DNA of 64,000 nt from Ophiura sarsii (GCA_035610835.1 CM069446.1:51313625-51377624); one strand, 5' to 3'. Positions 10,289-22,395 are shown, numbered from the stretch's first letter. Numbers and translations: made by a program. The notes: generated by a model not told the origin, from the sequence alone.

Positions 10289-10563
10289 CAGGGTTATAGC
10301 TAGGCCAGATTAAGTGCCCGCTAATTTTACTGACGGCGAACAGAGTAAGTATAGCAAACGAAGTGCAGTGGATCGTGGCATGGGTCCAGAGGCCTTCTTA
10401 ATGGGTTTTTTGTAGGTTTTTTAATGTATTTTAAGGGTTCCTGCCACATAATTTCTTGTTTTATGAGACAGTTTAATGATTCTATCCACAACATTTTTTT
10501 TAAAAGAGTGCCGACCGAGCAGCGTTAGTGCTGGTGCGCCCGACCGACGCAGCTATAACCCTG
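10289..10563 (+). mobile_element. hAT-like MITE with perfect 8 bp TSD
   Basis: The ends are CAGGGTTATAGCTAGG and GCAGCTATAACCCTG. The 8 bp target duplication ACAGGGCT is exact at 10281-10288 and 10564-10571. It shares its body (TTTTACTGACGGC, GTCCAGAGGCCTTCTTAATG) with 50112-50648 and in part with 52752-53105. TIRs starting CAG and 8 bp TSDs are the hAT hallmark. Non-coding, 275 bp. Confidence 0.9.
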
Positions 10564-10571
10564 ACAGGGCT

Positions 10572-11557
10572 GGAACTTCAGATCTTATTCAACCAGCCAG
10601 TTATGCAGGTAATACTCTCAAAAATACCTGCCCAACAGAAATTCCATCAGCCAGTGTAACTCAGTGACACTGTGAGTTTGAAATTGTTTACCCGCCATTC
10701 GACCCGGGTACTATTTCCAGGCATGATCACACATGTTGAGCAAGAAATGTACAAAACACAATTTCAGCAATGTTCAAAGTACTTTGAAAACGTTCAATTT
10801 TTGTTGTTGAAATATTCAACAATTTCCACATAAACATCCAAAAATAATTGAAAATTTTCCAAATGATATTAAATGCCTACATTTGAATATCTTCCATTTT
10901 CGTTTAATTTTTATTTGAACGTTTCACCATAAAAGCCGTCCTTAAATAAGAGCTAAAAGAACAGTGCCATTCAAACTCAATAAAATCACAAATCTCCATA
11001 CATGACCCCTTTATACCTTTGATCTTTATGAGCATCTGGTACATAGGAAAAGTCATCAAGGTTTATGGTGAAAGTTGGGTTTTTGTGGGGTTTTTTTGTA
11101 CTAGGGATGTACATAGGGATGTGCCACTCTATAATGGATCTCTTTTTTGCAAAAATTCCCTAAACAGGGGTATGATTTGTGCTTGAAAAACCCTAAACAT
11201 GGGTCCCAAATCGCAAAAACAAAACAGTCAAAACAGCCATTTTCTAGGTAAAAACACCCTTAAAAGTGAGTCTGGATTTCAAACCTCCCCTCTCAAAATA
11301 GATACTGACAATGACACCTGGCTTCCTAACTTAATTAATGACATTTTTATCTTTAATGACAATTTGATCCCAAAAACGGAAAAGTAACGATCTATCTTGC
11401 TGCTGTTGGCATGATTACGATATAGCTGGCAGTGATTGGTGCTTCATAATTCATGGAGTTCTACTTACAAATTCCTGATCCAGGAAATTGCTATACTTCA
11501 TCTGCTGATTAATACATAGGCACCTTTGATCACGGCTCACCATCAGGCACTTGATTC
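10572..11557. other. No gene recognised
   Basis: AT-rich, with scattered TTGAAA/TTTCAA-type motifs at 10740-10925 but no resolvable element. Confidence 0.4.
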
Positions 11558-11561
11558 TTAA

Positions 11562-11799
11562 CACTTTCCACTCGGCTATTATTTTACCATACACAAAATA
11601 GATTTTTCAGAAACCTTTCATAATTTTCAAAGTCTATCTCAAAGATTACTGACCAAACACAAGGCATGTTTGTACTTATTTCAATGCATTTCTCATGGTG
11701 ATTCCAAATATGGTGGTGAAATTCAACAATGTTGACATTTTTAAAACATTTTTTGAAATTTTGGAATGTCGTCTGCAGCCGCCTGCCGCGTGGAAAGTG
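11562..11799 (+). mobile_element. TTAA-flanked MITE, family A
   Basis: Between TTAA at 11558-11561 and 11800-11803. Ends CACTTTCCACTCGGC and GCCGCGTGGAAAGTG. Same body as the other family A copies (GCATGTTTGTACTTATTTCA, GGAATGTCGTCTGCAG). Confidence 0.85.
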
Positions 11800-11848
11800 T
11801 TAATGCGCTGGCTTTTCCATCAAACACACCTCCGGATATTGGTACATA

Positions 11849-12058
11849 CTGTAAAAGTGGAAATTTTCGCGCTACATTTATTTTCGCGATTTTCACGCTA
11901 AAATCAGCAAGCGCAAAAATAAAAAACGCGCGAATATATTCATTTTATATGAAGGTCTATGTACAGAAGCTCAAAATCGCGAAAATAAAAACAAGCAAAA
12001 TTGTTCAAAATGTGCGAAGCGCGAAAATTTCTATGGGCGAAAATGTCCACTTTTACAG
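11849..12058 (+). mobile_element. TA-flanked MITE, CTGTAAAAGTGG family
   Basis: TA at 11847-11848 and 12059-12060. Ends CTGTAAAAGTGGAAATTT and GTCCACTTTTACAG. 210 bp, rich in CGCGAAAAT-type motifs. The best related copy is 62277-62486, also 210 bp and caught inside another element. TA duplication suggests Tc1/mariner. Confidence 0.85.
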
Positions 12059-12077
12059 TAACTGCTTATTTCAATGA

Positions 12078-12370
12078 TGCACTTATCAATTGTAATCCCG
12101 GCCCCAGGGGGACCCGAGACATGGCGGGGACCATGTGGGGACTGTAGCAGGGATGTACAAAATTATGTTACCAACCTATGCAGGGACGTGTACTGGAGAC
12201 ATACAAAGTGTGCCACTGCTATAGCCGGGGCATGTAGCCGGGACTTAATAGAGGGAACGTACATCACTGAAGTAACGGAAAAAACTTTGTAACGATGATG
12301 TACAAGTTGTTCCGGCTATGGGGGGCTGTAGCAGGGATGGACAAAAATGGTGCTTCAACCTGTGGGGACC
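12078..12370 (+). repeat. Dispersed repeat beginning TGCACTTAT
   Basis: Begins TGCACTTATCAATTGTAATC followed by CCGGCCCCAGGGGGACC. Same end as at 393 and 42031. The interior is GC-rich with repeated GTAGC(C/A)GGGA-like words. The right boundary is not clear. Confidence 0.5.
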
Positions 12371-12728
12371 GTACACAACTTTTTGCTATACCCCATTGAC
12401 CCCTAGAAAACTAAAAAGGCTTGACTCCTGAATTTTCACCAACATATCACATCAAAAGCCGTTCAAAATGAAATATTAAGATTTTATTTTCATGCAAATG
12501 TGCATTTTGTAAGCTTTAAAGTGATGCCTTCCTTGATAATAATAAACAGTTCTTATATACAATTAGTCAATGCATTCAGACTTTATGGAAATATTAGATT
12601 GAAATTCCTTTTTATTTTTCGTTTGTTTTTTCATGATTTACAATATCTTTCAATGCCCCCATACTCCCGACGAAAGCCCCTTTTTAATGAGACTGGTCAC
12701 GTACCTTAAAATATTCTGAAAACCAATA

Positions 12729-12936
12729 CTGTAAACGTGAAAATCTTCGCGCTTCATTAATTTTCACGCTTTTGGCACTCCAAGCTGCTACCGCGGAAAT
12801 AAAAACACACAAACATATTTATTTTTTGTATAAGTCTATGTAATGAACTTCATATCGCGAATTTAAAAACAAGCGAAATGGCTGAAAATCGGCAAAGCAT
12901 GAACATTTAATCGTGCGAAAATTACCAATTTTACAG
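12729..12936 (+). mobile_element. TA-flanked MITE, CTGTAAAAGTGG family
   Basis: TA at 12727-12728 and 12937-12938. Ends CTGTAAACGTGAAAATCT and ACCAATTTTACAG. More diverged than 11849-12058 but of the same length and internal order. Confidence 0.75.
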
Positions 12937-12952
12937 TACCTTTTATCCCCCT

Positions 12953-13064
12953 CCACCCCAAATGGGGTCATTGCCCCAATATCGGCAGCTCAACCCCTGG
13001 ACCCCTGTCCACCCCAAATGGGGTCATTGCCCCAATATCGGCAGCTCAACCCCTGGACCCCTTT
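12953..13064 (+). repeat. Tandem duplication of a 56 bp unit
   Basis: Two essentially identical 56 bp copies (12953-13008, 13009-13064) begin CCACCCCAAATGGGGTCATT. Each contains the palindrome CCCCAAATGGGG-type core. The near identity means a recent duplication. Confidence 0.9.
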
Positions 13065-13357
13065 CAATATGACTGACATTATAACGTATCCTAATGCCAA
13101 CCCTGTTAAAATAATATGCCAACTTTAAATTAAACTAAACATGTAATAATAAAAGCCATTATGGTAATTGTTTGCCCATTTATTTTACGATCTTTTTATA
13201 ATGTCAAATGGCATATGGAGGCATATAACGACAGTATTCCACTGTGTTAGTACTGATGAGTTGGCGCCATATCAAAACCTATAATAGTTAGTGGCTAGAA
13301 ACCATTAAATTGTGATCTATCTACTGGTATATGTATATAAGGCTATAATGATCTTTT

Positions 13358-13537
13358 AACCCTTTCCATGCGGCTAGTAGTTTAACCATAATCCATAACA
13401 GATTTTTCAGAAACCTTTTCCAAGTCTTATCTTATGAAATTACTGAACCAAACCTAGGGATGTTTGTACTTATTTTAATCAATTTATCATGGCGATTTCA
13501 AATATGGTGAAGAAATTCAATAATTTTGACATTTTAG
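13358..13537 (+). mobile_element. MITE family A, right end missing
   Basis: Left end is TTAACCCTTTCCATGCGGC, followed by the standard family A body to AATTTTGACATTTTAG. The right terminus is replaced by the tandem array that follows. Confidence 0.65.
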
Positions 13538-13539
13538 TA

Positions 13540-13890
13540 GAAAGCAATGACAGGGCATTTCACAAATTGTATGTGCAAAGCAATAACAGGACATTTGATA
13601 TATTAAATATGTAATTAGTGCATCGATACTTATCTTCAGTAGAAAGCAATGACAGGGCATTTATCAAATTAAATGTGCAATGCTTTCTTCAGTAGATAGC
13701 AATAACAGACATTCGATATATTAAATAGGTAAATATTGCATCAATGTTATCTTCAGTAGAAAGCAATGACAGAGCATTTAATAAATTGATGTGCACTTCT
13801 TGTATTTCTATCTTCAGTCAAGACATTTTAAAGAGTATTTCGAGACATTAGATGTGCATTTATAGCAGTGTTATCTTCAGGTGAAAACAA
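13540..13890 (+). repeat. Degenerate tandem array with TCTTCAGTAGAAAGCAATGA
   Basis: About four irregular copies of a roughly 60-110 bp unit containing TTATCTTCAGTAGAAAGCAA and a GACAGGGCATTT block. The words are variants of the GATAGC hairpin repeat, with AGAAAGC in place of AGATAGC. Confidence 0.65.
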
Positions 13891-15189
13891 AAAACAGAAC
13901 ATAAGATACAAGGAGAATCATCAGTAAATGGGATGTGATGCCAACAAAAGACTGTATTTGCAAGCAATGGCATTACATATTATGCATTATAACTCAGTTC
14001 TCCAAAATCTCACTATTATTTTCTGACATGACATGATCTATTACGTTTATATCAAAGGATTTTCTTACATAATACAAAAATAGAAAATACACATATACAA
14101 GTATGACAGAGTTGACGACTGTATGACCTATACGTGTAACAGTATACTTATTGGTTGGAGGATGCACGGGTGTTACTTTTATTCTTATTGCCACTGTTCT
14201 CGTCTTTTTGGCCATCAGTTTATGATTCTCTACAATGTTTACCCAAAGAAATCACAAAGGAGAATTTGTAGCAGGTGAAGAGAAGAATACAACCGGTATA
14301 ATGTTTCTCCGTCAGTAACATTTTTTATTTATTATATCAATGATCAGAGCTTTATCAATCATTTTTACTGTTGCAAACACACAAGCCTGTAATCATAGGG
14401 GTGCAGAGGTAGCGACACATCTCCCCCCAAAAATGCTGATTGTTGAAAAGATCTGCTTTATTACCAAAATTAGTTTAATTTTACTATGAAATTTGTCTTT
14501 TACCAGAGCTTTTAGGAACACATTACCAGGGCTTTGCCCCTGGACCCCAGCAGGGTCCCGTCCTATTCATGCTCTCACGACACAATAGAAGGGGCCATTT
14601 TGGGAAAATATGCACCCCAAAAACATATCATTCTTGGCTACAGGCCTGCAAACTCGGAAGAAAATTATGAAACTAAAAATGCTGGCCTTTACAGCAGATT
14701 GTAAGAATGCATTGGTAGTGACTGATATAATTTGCTTCCTCGTAAGAACAATATTTATTCTTTATTGATACAAAATGGATGGCACCTTTTCATTTGATCA
14801 TGCACAGTATGTATGATTTTACTCATTATAGCTTATATCATCTTATAAATAGCAATATATGCCAATTTTGATTCAAATTAAGGTTCAACACATTATTATG
14901 GCCTTAAACACAAAATGTGTTTGTTTGGTGTAACTTTATCCAATAGAACTTAAAAAATGTTCCTATATCCAAGTTGATCAAGGTACATGTGGATGGGCAG
15001 TGTCACCGACACCGAGTCAATTTTCGCCTACAAATCTTAAACAGGGTTTCAAAACCCTGTCAAACCAGCCATTTATCAGGGAGGAGAGAAATACACTTAG
15101 ATATAGTTCAGTGATTCAAAGCTCCAAAAGCCCATCCCTATCAAAAACGATTTGACATAATTGAGTATGCCCTCGCATCACTTGTTTCA
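13891..15189. other. No gene recognised
   Basis: No clear repeat boundaries. CCAGGGCTTTGCCCCTGGACC at about 14525 is a GC-rich palindromic word like those near hAT ends in this window, but no TIR pair was found. Confidence 0.4.
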
Positions 15190-15512
15190 GGTATAGAATC
15201 CAAAGAAGATTTAAAGACACCACCACAATGCATTGCGTTTTTGCGAAATACCCTTAATCTGGTCTCCAATTCGTCTTGGTTCCCATAGACATATGCACAG
15301 AATCATGGCATCATATATAGTGCATTCATCGTTATTGGAGCTCTTAGATTCTTAGTTTACATCATTTAATAAATTAGTTATTAGTGTTCCTTTTTCTTAT
15401 TTCTAAAACTTTAGAGCTCCACAAATGCATCATGTGAAAAAACCTAAGTTGGCTGGTGCTCCCGCAATGCATTGTGGGATATCCTTAAAATCATCTTTGG
15501 GGAAGAATCCAA
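15190..15512. mobile_element. Foldback element H, uninterrupted copy
   Basis: Inverted arms: AAGAAGATTTAAAGACACCA with ACAATGCATTGCG on the left, and GCAATGCATTGTGGGATATCC with AAAATCATCTTTGG on the right. The element is the same as 27843-28530, there in the opposite orientation and interrupted. This copy provides the empty target for that insertion. No protein is encoded. Confidence 0.75.
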
Positions 15513-15954
15513 ACACATTCTCTGTCAGATTAGTCAGAAGGTGTTAAAAATCTCTTGTGAAAAGCTGATTTTTCTGTCAATATTACACGTTCTTGAATGA
15601 TAACATAATACACCCAAATGTGAGATTTCCATCAAAACTCAATAACCGTTAACGCTCGTGTTCATCGTTTACTGGAGCAACACGCACCATATTCTTCGAT
15701 TACATCGAAAACATACGTGGAATAGCACAATTTGGTGTTTAATAAATATTGCGTCAGTTTCTTAAAATCCCCCTTTCATATCAACAAATAACCATCTGTC
15801 ATATATATACAACACCGTAATAATAAAGAGGAGCCTGGAGCATAGTTGGCAACCGAGCTATTTCTATTATATGACCATCATGTTTTGAAATGTTTATAGA
15901 CTGCAATTTGTTTGTATTGAATCATCCATCAATTCTAATGACAGAACCCTTGAG

Positions 15955-16312
15955 AAGCTGATTAAATTCACTACTCTCGAGATTTAAACGCTCGGTTAAC
16001 AGCCGTGTGAATCGTGTCATGGTTAACTAACCTCGAGTTAAAGCTGGAATTTTAACCCTAAAAGACCTAGCGGTTCATTAGTCCTAAAGCACTATAAACC
16101 GAGAGTAAGCCAAGAGCTTGTCTGCCGTGTGAAAAGCTGATTAAATTTGCTACTCTCGACATTTAAACACTCAGTTAACAGCCGTATGAATCGTGTCATG
16201 GTTAACTAACCTCGAGTTAAAGCTGGGATTTTAACCCTAAAAGATCTAGCGGTTCACTAGTCCTAAAGCACTACAAACCAAGAGTAAGCCAAGAGCTTGT
16301 CTGCCGTGTGAA
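15955..16312 (+). repeat. Tandem duplication, 179 bp unit
   Basis: Unit 1 (15955-16133) and unit 2 (16134-16312) both begin AAGCTGATTAAATT and include CATGGTTAACTAACCTCGAG and GTGCCGTGTGAA-type words. They differ at roughly a dozen positions. A related sequence lies at about 28690-28890. Confidence 0.85.
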
Positions 16313-16439
16313 TCCTTCAACTATGGTCACCACGAGTGAGATTAGCAGAGGGTCAATGCATTACTTCCAGCAATTGGAAAATCGCACGACCTTGAGTTAG
16401 TCTCGAATCTACCGCAGTGGTACTCTCTTAAATCAAAAG

Positions 16440-16990
16440 TTCTCCGTTTTTTACAGATTGCCTTTTTTTTCTCAATCTATTAGGTTGATTTTAGATTGAA
16501 AACACAATAAAAACTCGTGAAAATATGTAGCTTTGAGTCAATCTGGAAAAAGATTGATACATTTTACTGCACTCTACACGCGTGGTTGTACCGTCAATCG
16601 CGACTAAATAGTCAATCTAGAAAAAGATTGAATTCCACACATGCAAACTGAGGTTGCATGATTATATTGGTTTCGTAACACTTTGGATTGTGTATTTATA
16701 TACATCTCATCAAATGATTCAATCTGCAACATGAACCATTTCATAATTAAATGGCAAGTAAGAACATTAATTCACAAAAACACTGTACAACATGAACCAT
16801 TTTTTTGGAGAATGTTAATAAAAAGCCAAATGATTAAATTGTTCTTCCAATTGCCAGTCATTTATTCATCCGTGTGTGTATGAAAATATCAATCTGTAGG
16901 TTTGAACATTTCAATCTTTTACTACAGATTGGAAACTTTTCAATCGATTGAAATTCCAATTGTTTTTTCAACCTATCTCCATCCACCTTT
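16440..16990. repeat. Cluster of CAATCT/AGATTG inverted words
   Basis: The words CAATCT and AGATTG recur more than a dozen times, often as near hairpins (TCAATCTGGAAAAAGATTGA, TCAATCTAGAAAAAGATTGA, CAATCTTTTACTACAGATTG). No tandem period or TIR pair is clear. Confidence 0.5.
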
Positions 16991-17021
16991 TTTACCAACT
17001 TAAATGTGAGTCACACCTTAA

Positions 17022-18043
17022 AGGAAGGGTCGCGTAAGCACACCATTGAGCATTATTTGTTAGAAAAATAATTATCGAGTCAAAATTACGTAATTATATA
17101 GAACAAAACATACTAGTCACAAAAACGAATAAAACTGTCATCACTCAACATGCAATTTTTAAAATTTGCAGAGATTGAAAGTCCCCTGTGTCGATGACGT
17201 CATGGGTATTGGTGCTCAAATTTGCGCATGTGCATTGTATAACTATGACTTCATCGACACCGGGACTCTGGATCGCCATGAATTTTAAAAATTGCATGTT
17301 GAGAGATGGCGGTTTTTATTTGGTTTTTTTCCATAAGTGTGGTGTTTTGTTCTATATAATTACAACAGTTGGGCTTGATGGTTATTTCTCTAACATAAAG
17401 GGTTCAACAAAAGAAAGTATACCACTTTGTTTATGTCATTTTGAGTAACTTTCAATTTGTTTTTGTCCAAACAGGCTAAATAGGCATTTAGATAAATCTT
17501 TTAGGCAAAATTTGATACCAAATTTGCCCCCTAACAACAAAGATAAACCATGATTAGCACCATTTAAAGGAAAATATCCCATTTTTAAAAGTCGCATTTC
17601 CAATACACAGCACGAGAAGAATAGGCCAATTGTTAACACACGCATATGCCGTATTTCTCCCGTACTGATCACCGCGCATATCCCTCAATGCGCGGGCTAA
17701 TTCAAATGTAAACTGATGCATGGGTGAAGGATTTGAATGTAAAGGAATGTTATGGATGGGGAGAACATGGACAGATTAACCAAATCTTCTCGTGCTGTGT
17801 ATTGGAAATGCGACTTTTGAAAATGGGATATTTTCCTTTAAATGGTGCTAATCATGGTTTATCTTTGTTGTTAGGGGGCAAATTTGGTATCAAATTATGC
17901 CTAAAAGATTTATCTATATGCCTATATAGCCTGTTTGGTCAAAAACAAATAGAAAGTTACTCAAAATGACATAAACAAAGTGGTATACTTTCTTTTGTTG
18001 AACCCTTTATAATGCACAATTTTATGCTTGCGGGACACCTCCT
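17022..18043. mobile_element. TTAA-flanked foldback, family D, interrupted by a second element
   Basis: TTAA at 17018-17021 and 18044-18047. Ends AGGAAGGGTCGCGTAAGC and GCTTGCGGGACACCTCCT. Long inner arms meet near 17225 at a centre where GATGACGTCATG occurs. The right arm is split at 17398-18007 by the 610 bp foldback described next. Confidence 0.8.
17398..18007. mobile_element. TA-flanked 610 bp foldback carrying mirrored short ORFs, copy 1
   Basis: TA at 17396-17397 and 18008-18009. Ends AAGGGTTCAACAAAAGAAAG and CTTTCTTTTGTTGAACCCTT. The two ~280 bp arms are nearly identical in inverse, so the same reading frame appears in both: minus 17436-17672 (78 codons) and plus 17724-17969 (81 codons), sharing CCVLEMRLLKMGYFPLNGAN. 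The product resembles nothing I recognise. The second copy is 30261-30871. The host is the right arm of a family D element. Confidence 0.85.
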
Positions 18044-18047
18044 TTAA

Positions 18048-18879
18048 CCCATTCATTGACCTTTATAACTACAACGTCTTTTTAAATGATTAAAATAAGT
18101 AAGTTTGATAGCCACACATGTAACTGTCAGGCTTGCTCAGAAGACATCTGTCAAGATTTGAATACTGTATTAAAGTGGAAATGTTCTCGCTTTTCATTCT
18201 TAAATCAGCTACGGCAAAAATAATAACACACAAATGTTGTTAAGAGTAAAAGCAAGATATACCAACAGGGTGTGGGGAAACAGGTAATAACAAGGGAGAA
18301 AAACGCGATAAAATTATAGACTCGGACAAACTGGCGTGAATTATAATTTAATGAGACTCGTAAAGCCAGGATTTTTTAATTTGTGTTGGTTTACACAAAA
18401 GCCTATAAATTTCCAGTAAACAATTCAAAATGTGCCTTCATAATTTGCTTGTTTTTACTCTTTAGGCAAATATTTCCATGAACAAAATTGGCTTTGTTTC
18501 TTTTTATTTCGCCAAACTAAGTATGATGATATCCACGGCTGTCAATACTAAAAATGGCCGCCTTGGTAAAATATATTAATGATTTTCATTTCAAACTTGG
18601 TATTATAATGCATTAACTTAAATTTTCATCAAATTTCCTGTTTGTTTTCGGCACACAGTGTTTATTTAGAGGCGCTTGGTTATTTTTACAGGCGCTCGGT
18701 TATTTTTAAGCAAGTAAACAATTATTTTAAAATACCATTTACAAACCATTTGGAGATGTACAATTAAAATTACTAAAACCTGTTATAATGGCTTTCCTCA
18801 CAATGCATGCTATGATTTCCCACACACACTGCTCAGCTTTATCGGCTTATGGCTGCCACGTGCTTTATTCAAGAACTAA
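18048..18879. other. No gene; fragment of a CTGTAAAAGTGG element
   Basis: At about 18165-18245 the words CTGTATTAAAGTGGAAATG and ACGGCAAAAATAATAACACAC are a degraded piece of the TA-flanked CTGTAAAAGTGG family. The rest shows nothing. Confidence 0.45.
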
Positions 18880-19543
18880 TAGCTTTCCATGTGGCTATTA
18901 GTTTTACCATATATAAGGCAAAATAATTTTTAAAAAACATTTTTAGCGTCCTGCCTTTTTAAAAAAAAGGCTGCCTGACACATTTTGTCAAGATAGCTGG
19001 CCGGGCTATTTTTCAAGATGGTTGCCTGCTTTTTTCTAAATGACCGCCACTTGGACTCAAGAAATTACATATTGGCTTCTTGTGGGCGAGATGAAACAGA
19101 AAAAAAGACCAAAATGATGTCTTTTCCTAAGTTCTGAGTTGTAGAGAACCAGTTTATTTCCCGGGGCAAACAGCTTTATACAAGGTGTGCTAAAGTCAAA
19201 AAATATGATTTTTTTTGGTTTAAATTTAATTTAACTTTGTTTGCATTTTTTTTTTCAAAAGAAAAAAAGAAGAAAAAAAAGGAGACCCCTAAAAAGGAAG
19301 CGGGCGGGGAGGCTAAACATGATTTTTTTTTTGTGGCCTAAAACAGATTTTCAGAAACCTTTCTCCAAACTTTCAAAGTCTATCTCAAGAATTACTGAGC
19401 CAATACAAGGCATGATTGTACTTATCTTAATGCATTTGTCATGGTGATTCCATGGTAATGAATTCAATTATTATGACAATTGTGAAATATTTTATTCAAT
19501 ATTGGGACTGTCGTCTGCAGATGCCTGCCGCGTGGAAAGTGTG
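18880..19543 (+). mobile_element. MITE family A, split by about 370 bp
   Basis: The left part (AGCTTTCCATGTGGCTATTAG, to about 18950) and the right part (CCTAAAACAGATTTTCAGAA from about 19335 to GCCTGCCGCGTGGAAAGTGTG) are the two ends of one family A element. The intervening ~370 bp, purine-rich around 19255-19310, is foreign to the family. Insertion boundaries are unclear. Confidence 0.55.
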
Positions 19544-19813
19544 AAGAACTCTCAGTAAACTAATAAAATGCTTCTTTTGAGAAAGCCTGTGCAAGAACTT
19601 TTAGCAAGCATTTATTAACCATTAACCCTTACATGCCTGAACCCCACAAAATCCCATCTGATCAAGTGGAATGAGTCGTATGACGGGAATATTGATTTTG
19701 CATAACAGGTAAAAAGGAGTGACAAATTCTTATGTTTTACTTTGTTTTCTCAGTCGGTAAACTGTGTGTAACTTAAAAACTAGAAGTTTGATTTTAATGG
19801 GGTTTGGATCATA

Positions 19814-20039
19814 CACACAGAAAACACTATGTAAAAAATTATGTAAATATAGAACTCCATAATTATTATGTAAGACTAAGAGTTTACATAAAACATGTAA
19901 TATATACCCAAGCTTGTGTAAATTCCTATGCAAAAGCTTAACACAACTGTTTACATAGTATTATGGAGTTCTATTTTTACACAGATTGTGTATTTTTTAC
20001 ATAATTTGTGTAATTTTTTTACATAGTGTTTTCTGTGTG
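19814..20039. mobile_element. TA-flanked MITE, CACACAGAAAACACT family
   Basis: TA at 19812-19813 and 20040-20041. Ends CACACAGAAAACACTATGTA and TACATAGTGTTTTCTGTGTG, about 25 paired positions. The body is full of TTACATA/TATGTAA words. CACAG-type ends recur at 43222-44231. Confidence 0.85.
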
Positions 20040-20365
20040 TACTGTAGCAATTTTCACCTACTTTTAAATGATGAACAAATATCAACTTCACAAATGCGGA
20101 CAGAAATATTGATTTTTGGAGAGTAACCCCCTGACAAATAGACTAGTAGAAAGATTATATTGTTTAGCATAAAGGGGTGTTAGGGTTAATAAAGGAAGAA
20201 GGCACTAAAGACATATAATTGTTCCCCATTTAATTGTGTTCTTTATATATTACTATATTAACTTTACTATTTTTAGCGCTTTGGGCTTCCGGGGAATAGC
20301 GCATCACAAATACTTGTTGTATGTATGTACAGTATGTATGTTATGAAAACTCATATATCCACAAA

Positions 20366-20809
20366 CAGGGATGGAAATAAGACCTGCCCGCCCGCCCATA
20401 GCGGGTAACTTTCGTGTCGGGCGGGTGAAGATGCAAAGGAGCCCGTCCAACTGGCGTGTAACATTTTTGAAGCTCAAAGTGTAAGTAACAGTAAATTCAG
20501 GGTAATTTCATCACCAGATGACTCATGATGATAGATAGAGTCGGGAGATCAGGTTGGTTGATAGGAGATTAAAGAGAGTATTGGATTGATGAACATGATG
20601 AATACGAGGAGCTGTTACGGGCTAGGGTTACAGTGGAACATCGTACAATAAAGACAAAAATATGTACCGGTAATTGTATCATCATTTAAAAGTAGTCTTG
20701 CTCTTAATTGTTTGCTGCAAAATATTATGAAAAAACCTTGGGCTGGTGGCATTTTTGTAGGGCAGGTAAATTCTGTGAGTTACCTGCCCGACTGGCTAGT
20801 CCACCACTG
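20366..20809. mobile_element. hAT-like element, 444 bp, perfect 8 bp TSD
   Basis: Ends CAGGGATGGAAATAAG and CTAGTCCACCACTG (inverse CAGTGGTGGACTAG): an imperfect CAG..TGGA TIR. The 8 bp duplication TCCACAAA is exact at 20358-20365 and 20810-20817. The subterminal words CCTGCCCG and CGGGCAGG-type are also inverted. No coding capacity. Confidence 0.85.
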
Positions 20810-21142
20810 TCCACAAATGGCAGCCTTTACATAATAGGACTGTTTGACACATACCCTCAAAATAATATACTCAAATCCATCCAGTGGGTGTGAAATCACA
20901 GCCTCGTAAAAAGTGACACAGATGTCTTATAATAAATGCACCCTACTTATATTGTGTATGTGGGAAATAAAAAAACCTCTTTATCTTCAAGCTTTGTTAA
21001 CATATCAGTACATCACAGAGTGCGTTAGTGCATTATGTGAAGTGACACTGACAGTCCTGTGACAGATCGAGCTATCGACTTGACTCGAGTCCCAAATTGA
21101 TCAGTGAGTTGACTTCACTTTACGAATCATAATTTTAGTGAT

Positions 21143-21540
21143 TAGGCACAACAAAAAATGATTGATTGTCCTCGTCCGCCTGACCCTCATTCTGACCCAA
21201 AAAACCTTTTTTTTTTTGAAATTTTCTTTTTTGAATTTTTTTTTTAAAAAAATACAAATTTCCAATTTTTTGTTGTCGGAAATTTCATTTGTTTACAAAT
21301 ATTGGTCGAAAATCAAAATTTTCATTTTTTTTTTTAAGTGTTGAGAAAATAAAAATACTCATCAAAATATTAAAGATTTTGTTCCCCGTTTTGGTTACCA
21401 CAACAAGTACATCTCATTTTACTTATGGTACCTGAAAAAAGGGCAAGTGAGGAAAAAAAAAGAAAAAAGAAAAAAAACCTTTCCAGACCCAACTTTTAAA
21501 AGTGATCTATGGACAATCAAACATATTTTTTTTGGCCTTA
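21143..21540. mobile_element. Foldback element, TTAGGC(C)..TTGATTGTCC family
   Basis: Left end TTAGGCACAACAAAAAATGA with GATTGTCCTCGTCCG, right end GTGATCTATGGACAATCAAA with TTTGGCCTTA. The centre is T-rich. Related to 55609-56004 and, as a half copy in reverse, 47176-47340. Confidence 0.65.
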
Positions 21541-21708
21541 CCTGACACCAGTTATACTGAAAGCAGATGCAATATGATTGTGGTCACTAATTTTAAAATC
21601 CATACAGATTGACTCAACGTTAGTTAGTTAGTCATCAAATATTGACTGGATTCAGAAGAAAGAAAAAATTTAGGGTATCTGCATGACTAAAGCAAGTCCA
21701 GAGCATTT

Positions 21709-21953
21709 TAATGTTTCCATGCAGCAGGCGTCTGCAGACGACAGTTCTAAAATTGCACACAAATTTTCAAAAATGTCAAAATTATTGAATTTTATCACCA
21801 TATTTGGATTCGCCAAGGGAAATGCATTAACATAAGTACAAATATGCCTAGCATTGGTTCAGCAATTCTTGAGATAAGACTTTGAAAGTTGAGAAAGGTT
21901 TCTGAAAAAATCTGTCTTGTATGTCAAAACTAATAGCTGCGTGGAAATTGTTA
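21709..21953 (-). mobile_element. MITE family A, reverse orientation
   Basis: Starts at ATGTTTCCATGCAGCAGGCG with the TCTGCAGACGACAG palindrome and ends at TAGCTGCGTGGAAATTGTTAA. The left TTAA is mutated; the right TTAA is present. Confidence 0.75.
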
Positions 21954-22022
21954 AGATTGCGGATTCACATGTGCAGAGAGCATAAAACAGAACATAATGC
22001 ATGCATGCTTCCATCGCTTTAA

Positions 22023-22395
22023 AGGCATATTATGTGATCTTTTCCAGGGAGCGCCCTCTATTCATGATTTTTTTTAGAAAGTAGATTTTCTTGCAGATTT
22101 ACATTTCGGATCATAAATCATGAATATATTCCAAGTTACAGAGTGATACGATTCCTAATTACCTCAAAATCATGGTTTTAGAGTGAATTTAGAGTTAAAA
22201 TAAGTTGCCGGCGCAGACTTCGACAGTTTATTTTCACTCTAAAACCATGATTTTGAAGTAATTAAGAATCGTATCGCCTTGTAACTGGAATGTATGAACG
22301 ATTTATGATCAGAAATGTAAATCTCCAAGAAAATCTGCTTTCTTTTTTTCTCGAGGATTGAGGGCGTTCCCTTGAAAAGATCACATAATAAACCT
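22023..22395. mobile_element. TTAA-flanked long foldback, family C
   Basis: TTAA at 22019-22022 and 22396-22399. Ends AGGCATATTATGTGATCTTT and AAAAGATCACATAATAAACCT. The arms extend about 160 bp each with scattered mismatches (for example CTCAAAATCATGGTTTTAGA opposite TCTAAAACCATGATTTTGA). Other copies: 28087-28462 and 38326-38698. Confidence 0.85.
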
